Positions 1 to 6,747 are shown, counted from the stretch's first letter. The stretch: DNA of 15,350 nucleotides from JBAZYZ01 sp964361185 (GCA_964361185.1 CAYHZS010000015.1:1-15350), one strand, 5' to 3'. Translations and numbers: made by a program. Notes: generated by a model not told the origin, from the letters alone.

Positions 1-59
1 GGGGAATCGGTTTTGTTGTTGTTGTCCGAGACGGAGGCTGACGAGCCGAGTCGGGGTCG

Positions 60-86
60 CGCAAAAATTCAGCAGAATTTTATGCG
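60..86. repeat. CAGCAG-apex hairpin, copy 1
   Basis: AAAATTC (64-70) and GAATTTT (75-81) pair around an AGCA loop. GCA (61-63) and TGC (83-85) extend the stem past one bulged A. There is no T-tract, so it is not an ordinary terminator. The same CAGCAG centre recurs at 10661-10680 and 10807-10828 with different arms. It lies 26 bp upstream of tRNA-Leu. The flanking 1-59 are GC-rich with no coding signal that I can see. Function unknown; the structure is seen directly. Confidence 0.6.
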
Positions 87-111
87 TGACGACAAGTGAT
101 GTTTATTAATA

Positions 112-193
112 GGGCGAGTGGCGGAATTGGTATACGCGTACGGCTTAGGACCGTATGGAGCAATCCATGGAGGTTCAAGTCCTCTCTCGCCCA
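112..193 (+). tRNA. tRNA-Leu (anticodon TAG)
   Basis: The acceptor stem is GGGCGAG (112-118) with CTCGCCC (186-192), and the discriminator is A193. The anticodon stem TACGG/CCGTA encloses the loop CTTAGGA, giving anticodon TAG at 146-148, which reads CUA/CUG leucine codons. A long variable arm (TGGA-GCAA-TCCA, 156-167) is diagnostic of class II tRNAs. The T arm is GGAGG/CCTCT around TTCAAGT, with one G-U pair. CCA is not encoded (CAA follows the discriminator), so a CCA-adding enzyme must finish it. The shared hairpin at 198-230 terminates it. Confidence 0.95.
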
Positions 194-197
194 CAAA

Positions 198-230
198 AAA
201 ATAAAACCGCCATTTAGGCGGTTTTATTTT
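198..230. terminator. bidirectional intrinsic terminator (tRNA-Leu / rbfA)
   Basis: A perfect 14-bp stem (198-211 with 217-230) closes an ATTTA loop. It is GC-rich at the apex and A/T at the base, so it presents a T-tract on both strands. It lies between convergent tRNA-Leu and rbfA, and the rbfA stop codon (224-226) is inside the right arm. Confidence 0.9.
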
Positions 231-565
231 TTTGTTTGTGAAAGTGCGTCTATCTTCTGCTCTATCTTCTGTCCTTTGTCTATCTCTATGTCGATAAATG
301 GCAATACGCGGAATTTTATCCTTTCCTTCACGTATTCCCTCAATTCCTTCCTTTTCCTCTTGGCGAAATCAAGAGCGGCTTCTTCTTTTTCTTCCGGAAG
401 TACGGTTATGTAAACAGTGGCCTTCTTTAGATCAGATGATACTTTAGCACTTGTTACCGTGACCAAAGATTGCCTATTTGATTCGCGCTCAAGAAACTCC
501 GCCGTCAGGTTCATTAGTAGAGTGCTTACTTGATTGCTACGTTGGCTGTTTTCTCGGGCTTTCAT
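224..565 (-). CDS. rbfA: ribosome-binding factor A
   Basis: RbfA is a small KH-fold protein that binds the 30S subunit near helix 1 and the 3' end of 16S rRNA during late maturation. The 113-residue product fits the family: an N-terminal helix carrying Leu and Glu residues (about 12-28), a strand-rich section 'VTVTSAKVSSDLKKATVYITV' shortened here to its core TSAKVSSDLKKATVYI (38-53), a charged central helix (about 60-83), and the family-like RVLPFIDIEID near 86-96. The order infB-rbfA is the classical bacterial one. The start ATG has no recognisable Shine-Dalgarno site. A heptad repeat pair fills the 104-bp gap after infB, so the two genes may be cotranscribed through it. The stop overlaps the terminator hairpin shared with tRNA-Leu. 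The family call is secure; the missing SD is what I see, its meaning is inference. Confidence 0.92.
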   Translation of the reverse strand: MKARENSQRSNQVSTLLMNLTAEFLERESNRQSLVTVTSAKVSSDLKKATVYITVLPEEKEEAALDFAKRKRKELREYVKERIKFRVLPFIDIEIDKGQKIEQKIDALSQTKK

Positions 566-580
566 CTTTGTATAGCGTTT

Positions 581-663
581 TTATAACTTATAGCTTGTAA
601 CCTATAACGTCGCCCGAAATTCCTTTGAATTTAGTGTTATAAGCTATATGTTACAAGTTTTAT
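581..663. repeat. inverted pair of 7-bp-period arrays (locus A)
   Basis: Block A1 (581-608) is four heptads such as TTATAAC and TTATAGC. Block A2 (636-663) is four heptads of complementary type, such as GTTATAA and GTTACAA. They face each other across a 27-bp core (609-635), so the segment could form an imperfect hairpin. It occupies the spacer between the infB stop and the rbfA start. The period is exact and only the unit sequence varies. Confidence 0.75.
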
Positions 664-669
664 GTACTT

Positions 670-2187
670 CTATTTTGTAACAGAAACGAAAGCCTGAATA
701 ATGTCGCCGGGAGCAATTTCCGTCTTTGATTCAATATTTACGCCAAATTCTCCCTCAGCTATTTCTTTCGTTTTGACTTTGCTTTGCTGAAGTTCCGCGA
801 TTTCTCCTTGTCCTATTTCGAATTCGCGCCTCAATATTTTCACCTTTGCCCCTGAAGAAATAGAGCCTTCAATCACCCTCCCTCCCACTACCTGCTTATC
901 CTTGGTACGGCTGAAGCACCGGAGTATCTTGGCCGAACCAATGGTTTCATCAGCGGTCACACGCGGCTTCCTTTTCTCCATTTCTTCGTCCAGCCACTCG
1001 GTTATTTTGTATATTACTTCAAAATTATTTATTTGGACTCCCAGGCGCATGGCGAGATCAAGTGCTGACTTGTCGGTTTTCACATTAAACCCTATAAGCA
1101 CCGCGTTTTTTATCCCGCTAGAGAGCTTCACGTCGGATTCACTGATAGTACCTGCTCCCTTCTGAATTATTTTCCAGACTATATTATCTTTCTTGATTTT
1201 ACCGAGTTCTTTCTCTATTGCTTCAAGAGTTCCGGCAAAATCAGCCTTTATTATAAGAGGAACCACCACTATAGTCTCCTCGGCCCCTTCGGTTTCTTTC
1301 GCGGGAAGATTTACTGACCTGTCTCCATTTTGGCGGGACAGAATTGTTGCTGCCTCGGCTTCTTTTTTGCCCCCATACGATTTAAAGCTTTCTCCCACGA
1401 TGGGGAGCTTATCAAATCCGGTTATACCCACAGGCGAAGAAAAGGTTGCCTCGTCCACGTTTTTACCCAAAAAGTCTTCAATCTGACGAATCGGGGAAAT
1501 TGAGTTTCCGGCGGCGATGAAGTCACCTTTTTTGAGAGCGCCGTTTTTGATTAAAAGAGTAGCGGAAACCCCCTTCTTTTGATCCATATGGGACTCAATG
1601 ACAAGACCTTCCGCGGGGGTATTCGGATTACCTTTCAATTCCTCTACTTCTGCGATGAGGAGAATCATGTCTAGAAGTTCTGGCACGCCAGCTCCGGTTT
1701 TGGCTGAAATTGGAACACAGGCGATATTCCCGCCAAAGCCCTCCACGTACACGCCGTGTTCTGCGAGGTCGACTTTCACCTTTTCTATATTGGCTGTTGG
1801 CTTATCGATTTTATTAATGGCCACTATGAAGGGAAGTCCGTCGGCCTGGATTGTTTTTACCGCTTCAATCGTCTGCGCTTTGACACTGTCTTCGGCCGAA
1901 ACGACCAAAATGGCGATGTCGGCCGCTTTTATTCCGCGCGTCCTCATTCCGGAAAAAGCTTCATGCCCTGGAGTATCAAGAAAAGTTATTTTTTTTGAAA
2001 TACCCTTATCGTTCTTATGGACGGCTTCGTAAGCCGAAGTATGCTGGGTAATGCCTCCCGCTTCACCGCTAACTATATTTGTTTTTCTTATGTAATCTAA
2101 GAGAGAGGATTTACCATGGTCAATATGCCCGGTGACCACTATTACGGGCGGACGCTCCACTATTTGAGTTTTTTGCTGTTCCGCCAT
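670..2187 (-). CDS. infB: translation initiation factor IF-2 (short form)
   Basis: IF2 is the GTPase that brings initiator fMet-tRNA to the 30S subunit and promotes subunit joining. All G motifs are visible: G1 GHIDHGKS (20-27), G2 region GGITQHTSA (44-52), G3 DTPGH (71-75), G4 NKID (125-128) and G5 SAK (161-163). An EF-Tu-like domain 2 follows (about 185-280). Domain 3 (about 305-400, with VPLIIKADFAGTLEAIE) and the initiator-tRNA-binding C-terminal domain (about 415-505) complete the core. At 505 residues it lacks the long, poorly conserved N-terminal region of enterobacterial IF2 (about 890 residues), as is usual in reduced genomes. The last G1 residue is Ser where Thr is usual, a conservative change for Mg2+ binding. 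The start has no SD. The gene follows the DUF4446 gene by 38 bp and precedes rbfA. No nusA lies upstream, unlike the common nusA-infB-rbfA order. Confidence 0.96.
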   Translation of the reverse strand: MAEQQKTQIVERPPVIVVTGHIDHGKSSLLDYIRKTNIVSGEAGGITQHTSAYEAVHKNDKGISKKITFLDTPGHEAFSGMRTRGIKAADIAILVVSAEDSVKAQTIEAVKTIQADGLPFIVAINKIDKPTANIEKVKVDLAEHGVYVEGFGGNIACVPISAKTGAGVPELLDMILLIAEVEELKGNPNTPAEGLVIESHMDQKKGVSATLLIKNGALKKGDFIAAGNSISPIRQIEDFLGKNVDEATFSSPVGITGFDKLPIVGESFKSYGGKKEAEAATILSRQNGDRSVNLPAKETEGAEETIVVVPLIIKADFAGTLEAIEKELGKIKKDNIVWKIIQKGAGTISESDVKLSSGIKNAVLIGFNVKTDKSALDLAMRLGVQINNFEVIYKITEWLDEEMEKRKPRVTADETIGSAKILRCFSRTKDKQVVGGRVIEGSISSGAKVKILRREFEIGQGEIAELQQSKVKTKEIAEGEFGVNIESKTEIAPGDIIQAFVSVTK

Positions 2188-2225
2188 AGTTTTTTTGAAT
2201 GATTGTCGTCAGGAAATCCATACAA

Positions 2226-2696
2226 TTACGCGACCCTTTCTGGCCTAGCTTTGCTTATCGCCCCTTTCTCTTCTTCAGTAAGTTCATACTCCGAAGAATT
2301 TTTCCTTATGGGCTTTGAGTATACGCTTACCCTGTCTCTCGAGTATAAGCTCGACACTACCACGCCGTTGCCCTCTTCATCAAGGAAGGCGGTAGCAAAG
2401 CTTTGATTTGAACCCGTGCCATTATCCTTGAACGGGTTGAAGCGCACTGTATTTACTCCCTGAATGCTCCTCCTCAAACGCTGTTCCACGTTGGTCAAAT
2501 ATTTTTCTATGTCCGTCCTCGCGCTCTGCAACTCTTTAAGTTCCGCGAGTAAATTCGTGATGCTGTCTTCAAGAGTTTTTGCGTCTTTCCCACGGAGCAA
2601 GCGGTTCATTCTGATTTCAAACCAAGTTATCCAGCCGATTAGAACGGCTATCAAACCGAGCAATATGAAAATAACCGTGTTTGCATCAAGCGCCAT
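2226..2696 (-). CDS. DUF4446 family membrane-anchored protein
   Basis: The 156-residue product has one N-terminal membrane helix (about 7-27), a heptad-rich charged stretch likely to be coiled coil (about 38-75) and a C-terminal domain. That domain reads VNTVRFNPFKDNG, then SFATAFLDEEGNGVVVSSLY, then YSKPI and a YELTEEEK tail. I recognise this pattern as DUF4446, found in Clostridia and CPR bacteria; its function is unknown. The frame is open further upstream, but ATG at 2696 is chosen because the family begins with a short tail before the membrane helix, and because a promoter lies at 2712-2739, inside any longer version. The predicted 5' leader is only about 8 nt, so the mRNA may be nearly leaderless. 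It probably heads the operon with infB and rbfA. Confidence 0.82.
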   Translation of the reverse strand: MALDANTVIFILLGLIAVLIGWITWFEIRMNRLLRGKDAKTLEDSITNLLAELKELQSARTDIEKYLTNVEQRLRRSIQGVNTVRFNPFKDNGTGSNQSFATAFLDEEGNGVVVSSLYSRDRVSVYSKPIRKNSSEYELTEEEKGAISKARPERVA

Positions 2697-2711
2697 AGGA
2701 AATATGGGGGA

Positions 2712-2739
2712 ATTATAGCGCAAAAACGTTGTTTTGCAA
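2712..2739 (-). promoter_or_regulatory. sigma70-type promoter of the DUF4446-infB-rbfA operon
   Basis: On the minus strand a perfect -10 TATAAT (2712-2717) lies 16 bp from a -35-like TTGCAA (2734-2739). The predicted start of transcription falls about 8 nt before the ATG at 2696. TTGCAA is palindromic, so it could also contribute weakly to the divergent gene at 2807. Motif match by eye only. Confidence 0.6.
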
Positions 2740-2806
2740 AAAGAAAAACGTAATGATAGCATCTGTTTAGTAATTAGCACTCCTCCTTTTTGTGAAAGGA
2801 AAACCT

Positions 2807-3046
2807 GTGAGTAACAACACTGAAGTTCTGAGATTGAAAGAAAACCTGTATGAAATCGCCAAACAAGCATTTATTCGTGGTTTTCAGGATTCGGAAATTG
2901 CGGACATGATGGTTGTGATGGGATATCCGGACGATGTCGAACAGGCGCGTCTTAGGTGTATCGGGGCTGGTATGACCGGCGACCAAGTCAGAATTGTATT
3001 GCAGTCGGCTCATAACGACGCCAAATCATCCGTCTCCAGCGTATAG
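2807..3046 (+). CDS. small hypothetical protein (79 aa)
   Basis: I do not recognise this protein. It is 79 residues, soluble and apparently all-helical. A helix spans NTEVLRLKENLYEIAKQAFI, and two later segments look like related helical hairpins: GFQDSEIADMMVVMGYPDDV and GAGMTGDQVRIVLQSA. Each has a short turn followed by an amphipathic helix, which suggests a small helical interaction or DNA-binding domain, but no diagnostic motif is present. GTG at 2807 is preferred over GTG at 2792, because AAAGGA (2795-2800) lies 6 nt upstream as a Shine-Dalgarno site, one of only two in the window. A terminator follows at 3079. It is divergent from the DUF4446 gene and monocistronic. It appears real because it has an SD, its own terminator and no competing gene. 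Confidence 0.65.
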   Translation: MSNNTEVLRLKENLYEIAKQAFIRGFQDSEIADMMVVMGYPDDVEQARLRCIGAGMTGDQVRIVLQSAHNDAKSSVSSV

Positions 3047-3078
3047 GTGAAACGCTGTATAGTACTTTCTTGGTCCAT

Positions 3079-3106
3079 TCCCGCCTTTGTGCGGGACTTT
3101 TTTTAT
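3079..3106 (+). terminator. intrinsic terminator of the 79-aa gene
   Basis: TCCCGC (3079-3084) pairs with GCGGGA (3091-3096) around CTTTGT. CTTTTTTT follows, a typical rho-independent terminator 33 bp past the stop. Confidence 0.85.
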
Positions 3107-3146
3107 TGTTAAAGCTAGGGTAATCTGTATTTTATGCAGAAACGAA

Positions 3147-3176
3147 TTTACCCGCCAAAATTTTCTTGCATATAAT
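3147..3176 (+). promoter_or_regulatory. promoter upstream of the cysteine desulfurase
   Basis: The -10 is a perfect TATAAT (3171-3176). An 18-bp spacer separates it from a weak -35, TTTACC (3147-3152). The predicted leader is about 35 nt. The -35 is doubtful. Confidence 0.5.
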
Positions 3177-3217
3177 AAGTGATTAGATTTGGCGAGTTTT
3201 ATGGTAGTTTTTAGAAA

Positions 3218-4453
3218 ATGGCTAAAACAACATCTAGTAGAAAATTTAGGAGGGTATATTTAGACAATGCCGCGACTACGCCTACGGATGCGCGGGTGGT
3301 TAAGGCTATGGCGCCATATTTCGGGAAAGTTTTTGCCAACCCGAGCGCGCTTCATAAAGAAGGTGTGGAGGCGCGCGTGGCGCTTTCGGTTGCGCGCGAA
3401 AATACAGCGCGTGTTTTGCAGGTTCGCAAGGAGGAAATAGTTTTTACGAGCGGGGGAACGGAGAGCGATAATCTGGCGATTCAAGGAGTTATCCGCGCCT
3501 GCCTGAGTGAGTACGCTCGCAGTCAGGCCGCCAAAATTGCAGGCATAAAAAATCCTCATATTGTGACAACCGCTTTTGAACATTCGGCTGTGATTGAAAC
3601 ATGCAAAGCCTTAGAAAAAGAAGGAGTGAGCGTAACTTATGTTAAGCCCGACAAAAACGGAATAATTTCGCCGGAAAAAATAAAAAAGGCAATAAAGAAA
3701 AATACGGTGCTTGTTTCCGTAATGTACGCGCAAAACGAAATCGGTACAATTCAACCCATTCGCGAAATCGCGCGCGCCATTAAGGAACTCAAAAGTGCGC
3801 GCTCCAAAACCTTCCAACTTCCAACTTCCAACTTCCCACTTCTACATTCGGATGCTTGTCAGGCAATCAATTACCTAGATTCTTTTCCCAATCATCTTGG
3901 AGTTGATTTAATGTCGCTTGCCGGCTCAAAGATTTACGGGCCGAAAGGGAGCGGGGTTTTATATGTCAGGCATGGCATGCCAATTAGTCCGGTATTTTTC
4001 GGAGGGGAACAGGAAATGGGACTAAGGCCTGGGACCGAACCGGTGTATTTGGCCGTCGGTTTTGCGGAAGCGCTTTCCATAACAGCTTCAATCCGCAAGA
4101 AAGAATTAAAAAGGCTTATTGGTCTTCGTGATTACTTCATTACTAAATTACTTTCTTTGGGTCCCCGCATATCATTAAACGGTGATGCAATCCGTCGCGT
4201 ACCCAATAATGTAAATATTTGCATAGACGGCATAGACAATGAATTTTTTGTTATACAATTGGATAATGAAGGAATCGCGGCGGCCACGCGGAGTGCATGC
4301 AAGACCAATGACGATAAGGGCTCTCATGTTATAATTTCACTAGGTAAGACTGAAAAGGAAGCTAGGGAAAGCATAAGGTTTAGTTTGGGGCGTTTTACGA
4401 TAAAACAGGATTTGGACCATACTCTTAAGATTATAGAGAAAATATTAAAATAA
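3218..4453 (+). CDS. cysteine desulfurase, NifS/IscS class V aminotransferase fold
   Basis: This PLP enzyme takes sulfur from cysteine, giving alanine and an enzyme-bound persulfide for Fe-S clusters and tRNA thiolation. The 411-residue product has the N-terminal YLDNAATTP (14-22), the cofactor loop TSGGTESDN (77-85), the stacking His122 after Glu121, the PLP-contacting Asp212 in HSDACQ, the Schiff-base Lys238 in AGSKIYGPKG (the usual residue before Lys is His, here Ser), and the catalytic Cys361 in ATRSACK. All essential residues are present, so it should be active. It carries two extra loops: about 95-113, and 198-209, the latter encoded by a 7-bp tandem repeat. It heads a cluster with a membrane protein (1-nt gap) and superoxide dismutase. 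No scaffold protein gene (iscU/nifU) is seen nearby. No Shine-Dalgarno site is visible. NifS versus IscS subgroup cannot be settled by eye. Confidence 0.93.
   Translation: MAKTTSSRKFRRVYLDNAATTPTDARVVKAMAPYFGKVFANPSALHKEGVEARVALSVARENTARVLQVRKEEIVFTSGGTESDNLAIQGVIRACLSEYARSQAAKIAGIKNPHIVTTAFEHSAVIETCKALEKEGVSVTYVKPDKNGIISPEKIKKAIKKNTVLVSVMYAQNEIGTIQPIREIARAIKELKSARSKTFQLPTSNFPLLHSDACQAINYLDSFPNHLGVDLMSLAGSKIYGPKGSGVLYVRHGMPISPVFFGGEQEMGLRPGTEPVYLAVGFAEALSITASIRKKELKRLIGLRDYFITKLLSLGPRISLNGDAIRRVPNNVNICIDGIDNEFFVIQLDNEGIAAATRSACKTNDDKGSHVIISLGKTEKEARESIRFSLGRFTIKQDLDHTLKIIEKILK
3811..3845 (+). repeat. in-frame five-unit heptad array (locus B)
   Basis: CTTCCAA occurs three times in perfect tandem (3811-3831). 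CTTCCCA (3832-3838) and a degenerate CTTCTAC (3839-3845) follow. Because 7 is not a multiple of 3, each unit is read in a different frame. The array encodes residues 198-209 of the cysteine desulfurase, just before the PLP-contacting HSDA segment. Confidence 0.85.
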
Positions 4454-4454
4454 C

Positions 4455-5108
4455 ATGAAAACACTTTTAATTCTTGGAACACTCCTTACACTAACAGGCA
4501 TAACATTAGCCAGTAATACAGGCGTTTCAGGAGCATGGATGTTTCAAACTGGTTTAATATTTCTGTTCGGTGCTTTGGCCGTTTCTAGAAAAGAAAAAAT
4601 CTGGGTACAATTCGGCCTCCCTTTAATGATTGCCCTATTCTTATGGGGCTTCGTGAATGGTATGTGGTATGCGCACCCTTTAGGCGCAATTATAAGTATT
4701 GTCGGCGGGGGCTGGGTTATCTACCGCATTACAAGAGGTAAGGAAAACGAAATGGGTAATTTTCATGCGCCGTTAATCCAAGAGTTTTCTAAAAAATTAC
4801 TGCCGAACATCAAACGACATATTAAGTGGGTGAGTGTACCCTTCGGTATTCTTCTTGCTCTATGGATATCCAAAAGTATTTTGATTGCGTTTATCGTTGG
4901 CTTTGGGATTACCGCTTTTGTTGACAAGCAGTCAATTCAGGCAAAAGGCCTCAATCGTGTAGCCGTATTATTACTGCTGTACACAGTAGGATTCCTCCTG
5001 TTGATTGTGGGAACATTCAAAATTGATATTGCGAATAATTATCCCCATTTCAGATTTTTCACTAGGGATTCATACATATTTTTTCGTGATATAACACAAG
5101 GATTATAG
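4455..5108 (+). CDS. multi-pass membrane protein, unknown function
   Basis: I do not recognise this 217-residue protein. Hydrophobic segments at about 2-20, 28-43, 53-70, 74-90, 125-156 (long enough for one or two helices) and 168-189 suggest six or seven membrane spans. A hydrophilic, basic loop lies between (about 91-124). The last 28 residues are aromatic and polar (NNYPHFRFFTRDSYIFF). Gly-rich helix 74-90 (GAIISIVGGGWVIY) may pack tightly. No catalytic or transport motif is visible. The start is 1 nt after the cysteine desulfurase stop, so translation is probably coupled, and the superoxide dismutase follows after 27 bp. The neighbourhood hints at a redox or metal role but does not prove one. 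Confidence 0.75.
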   Translation: MKTLLILGTLLTLTGITLASNTGVSGAWMFQTGLIFLFGALAVSRKEKIWVQFGLPLMIALFLWGFVNGMWYAHPLGAIISIVGGGWVIYRITRGKENEMGNFHAPLIQEFSKKLLPNIKRHIKWVSVPFGILLALWISKSILIAFIVGFGITAFVDKQSIQAKGLNRVAVLLLLYTVGFLLLIVGTFKIDIANNYPHFRFFTRDSYIFFRDITQGL

Positions 5109-5135
5109 AAGATATTAAAATTTTAAATTAACACA

Positions 5136-5699
5136 ATGTACGAAACAAAAAGCTTTGATAATTTACTAGGAACCTCGGGTTTTAGCGACACGATGCTTAA
5201 GAATCACTTTACTCTGTATCAGGGGTACGTGAGCAACACCAACAAATTAGCAGAAGAATTAAAGACAGCAGAGCAGGGAACCCCGCAATATAATGAAATG
5301 AAGCGTCGGTTCGGCTGGGAATGGAATGGAATGCGCCTTCACGAACTTTATTTCGGCAATATGACCAAAGATGTAAACGAGCTCGGCGACAGTGAGCTTA
5401 AAAAAGTTCTGGACTATGTCTGGGGTTCATTTGAAGCGTGGAAAAAAGATTTTATCGCCTGTGGAACGATGCGCGGGGTCGGCTGGGTAATTCTCGCTTA
5501 CGACCCAATTAAAAAAATGGTTTTTAACACCTGGATAAATGAGCACGACGCTGGGCATTTGGCGGGTGCAAAGCCGGTACTTGTAATGGATGTCTTCGAG
5601 CACGCATTCATGCTCGATTACGATCTGAAACGCGCGGATTACATAGAAGCGTTTTTCAAAGCTATTGATTGGGGGGTGGTTTCAGCGAGACTTGTTTGA
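5136..5699 (+). CDS. Fe/Mn-family superoxide dismutase
   Basis: It converts superoxide to oxygen and hydrogen peroxide. The 187-residue product keeps the four metal ligands: His24 (KNHFTLYQGY), His69 (MRLHELYFGN), Asp152 and His156 (MDVFEHAF). It also keeps the family GVGWVILAYD core (114-123) and the C-terminal DYIEAFFKAIDW. The usual second-shell Gln in the NQD segment before the Asp ligand is replaced by His137 (NEHDAG). The N-terminal motif differs from the HHxxY form of Escherichia enzymes. I know this divergent form from CPR genomes. There is no signal peptide, so it is cytosolic. No SD is visible. It is third in the cluster with the cysteine desulfurase, consistent with protecting Fe-S chemistry from oxidation. 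The metal (Fe, Mn or either) cannot be called from sequence. Confidence 0.9.
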   Translation: MYETKSFDNLLGTSGFSDTMLKNHFTLYQGYVSNTNKLAEELKTAEQGTPQYNEMKRRFGWEWNGMRLHELYFGNMTKDVNELGDSELKKVLDYVWGSFEAWKKDFIACGTMRGVGWVILAYDPIKKMVFNTWINEHDAGHLAGAKPVLVMDVFEHAFMLDYDLKRADYIEAFFKAIDWGVVSARLV

Positions 5700-5700
5700 T

Positions 5701-5807
5701 TTACAATTAACAATTTACAACTTACAATAGGATTGAACTAACGACCAACAACCCACGACTAACGAAAAAATCCTAATTCGTTGTAAGCCGTAGGTCGTAA
5801 GTTAATT
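5701..5807. repeat. three-block 7-bp-period array (locus C)
   Basis: Block C1 (5701-5728) has four units such as TTACAAT and TTACAAC. Block C2 (5737-5764) has four units such as ACTAACG. Block C3 (5780-5807) has four units of inverted type, such as GTTGTAA and GTCGTAA. TAGGATT (5728-5734) and AATCCTA (5769-5775) are a further inverted pair, so C1 and C3 form an inverted repeat around C2. The repeats fill the whole gap between sod and the next gene and end 1 bp before its ATG. Confidence 0.8.
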
Positions 5808-5808
5808 C

Positions 5809-6615
5809 ATGGAACATCTAACTAAAACTCAACTTGTGCTACTGGCGCTTCTCATTAGCTTTGTCGCTTCCATAGCGACGGGGATTGTTACCGTGACCCT
5901 GATGCAACAGGCTCCGCAAGGAGTAACCCAGACTATTAATAATGTTGTAGAGAGGACAATCGAAAAAGTGATACCGGTAAAAGGTCCGAATCTCACGGAA
6001 ACCAAGATTATCAAAGAGGAAGATTTTATTGTCGCGGCGGTAGAGAATAATAAAAACAGCGTTGTGAAGATAACGATATCCGCCGATCCGGCAGGAGGCG
6101 TTTCAGGAGGAGAGGTCGGTAGCGGAGTGATTCTTTCCGGTGACGGTTACATAGCCACAGATTCAAGCGGAGTAGTGGTGATGGATGAGGTTTATTATGC
6201 CGAGACGACGGATGGACAGATTCTCCAGCTTTCACGCATGATCGACAGAAAAGGATTTGTCGTCTTTAAGGTAGTAGCTAGGGAAAAAAGTCCTGCCCCG
6301 AAGCTGATCCCAGTAACTCTCGCTGATTCCGACAGGGTGAAAGTTGGCCAGTCGACAATTTCGCTCGGTGAGTCCGCTGCTGTAGGTATTATTTCAAGTA
6401 TTTCTTACGACAAACCATCAGAGAATTCCACTACGACGCCGAACATTCTCTCGGTTATTCATACCAGTACTAACGCCAAGGATAATCTCGGTAGTGTTGT
6501 GCTTGATTTAGATGGCAAAGCTATAGGTATAGTAGGTATTAGAGGGGGAATCCGCGCGACGATTCCCGCCAACTCCCTGAGGGATGCCGTTTCGGAGGCT
6601 CAAAAGAAAAAATAA
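5809..6615 (+). CDS. membrane-anchored trypsin-fold protein, catalytically dead (HtrA-like)
   Basis: The 268-residue product has a short N-terminus, one membrane helix (about 8-31) and an extracytoplasmic linker (about 32-75). The rest follows the S1C (HtrA/DegP) protease core: SVVKITI (84-90), GSGVILSGDGYIATDSSGV (104-122), the strand VVFKVV near 151-156, LADSDRVKVGQSTISLGES (171-189), GIISSIS and NLGSVVLDLDGKAIGIVG. At each catalytic position the residue is changed: Ser120 where His is expected (usual TNNHVV), Gly149 where Asp is expected (usual DLAVLKV), Leu227 where Ser is expected (usual GNSGGP). No PDZ domain follows. The fold call is by pattern; loss of the triad is my alignment by eye. 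It is likely a binding or scaffold protein rather than a protease. The reading frame is intact, which argues against decay. Confidence 0.75.
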   Translation: MEHLTKTQLVLLALLISFVASIATGIVTVTLMQQAPQGVTQTINNVVERTIEKVIPVKGPNLTETKIIKEEDFIVAAVENNKNSVVKITISADPAGGVSGGEVGSGVILSGDGYIATDSSGVVVMDEVYYAETTDGQILQLSRMIDRKGFVVFKVVAREKSPAPKLIPVTLADSDRVKVGQSTISLGESAAVGIISSISYDKPSENSTTTPNILSVIHTSTNAKDNLGSVVLDLDGKAIGIVGIRGGIRATIPANSLRDAVSEAQKKK

Positions 6616-6622
6616 AAAAACA

Positions 6623-6651
6623 GCTTATAGCTTATAGCTGTCAGCTGATAG
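6623..6651. repeat. four-unit heptad array (locus D)
   Basis: Two perfect GCTTATA units are followed by GCTGTCA and GCTGATA (6623-6650). Its reverse complement resembles locus E (6748-6797), so D and E form an inverted pair. It starts 8 bp after the dead-protease stop. Confidence 0.75.
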
Positions 6652-6687
6652 GGGGTTCAAAAGACCTTGAATAAAACTTGAACATAA

Positions 6688-6716
6688 TTGACATTAACGA
6701 TAAATTATTTTACAAT
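6688..6716 (+). promoter_or_regulatory. strong sigma70-type promoter of the Clp ATPase
   Basis: A perfect -35 TTGACA (6688-6693), a 17-bp spacer and a -10 TACAAT (6711-6716) make this the best promoter in the window. Transcription should start near 6723, giving a leader of about 80 nt that contains heptad locus E. No complete CIRCE (HrcA) site is present. Confidence 0.8.
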
Positions 6717-6747
6717 ACTAGCACGTTTAAGGGAGAATCGTATTATC

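Noticed and set aside
581..663. CRISPR array
   Set aside because: Units are 7 bp with no spacers and no cas genes; the repeats are contiguous and degenerate.
2774..2782. TTAGCACTC, half of a CIRCE (HrcA) operator
   Set aside because: The matching GAGTGCTAA half is missing at the required 9-bp spacing and the gene is not a heat-shock gene.
2697..2870. N-terminal extension of the DUF4446 frame
   Set aside because: The extra 58 residues do not match the family, span the predicted promoter and overlap the divergent gene at 2807.
5697..5699. TGA read as glycine (code 25)
   Set aside because: TGA closes sod at the normal family end, and readthrough would enter heptad repeats; it also closes the gene at 13461.
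6718..6735. Possible heat-shock operator after the Clp promoter
   Set aside because: Only a short TAGCAC word is present, with no inverted partner.
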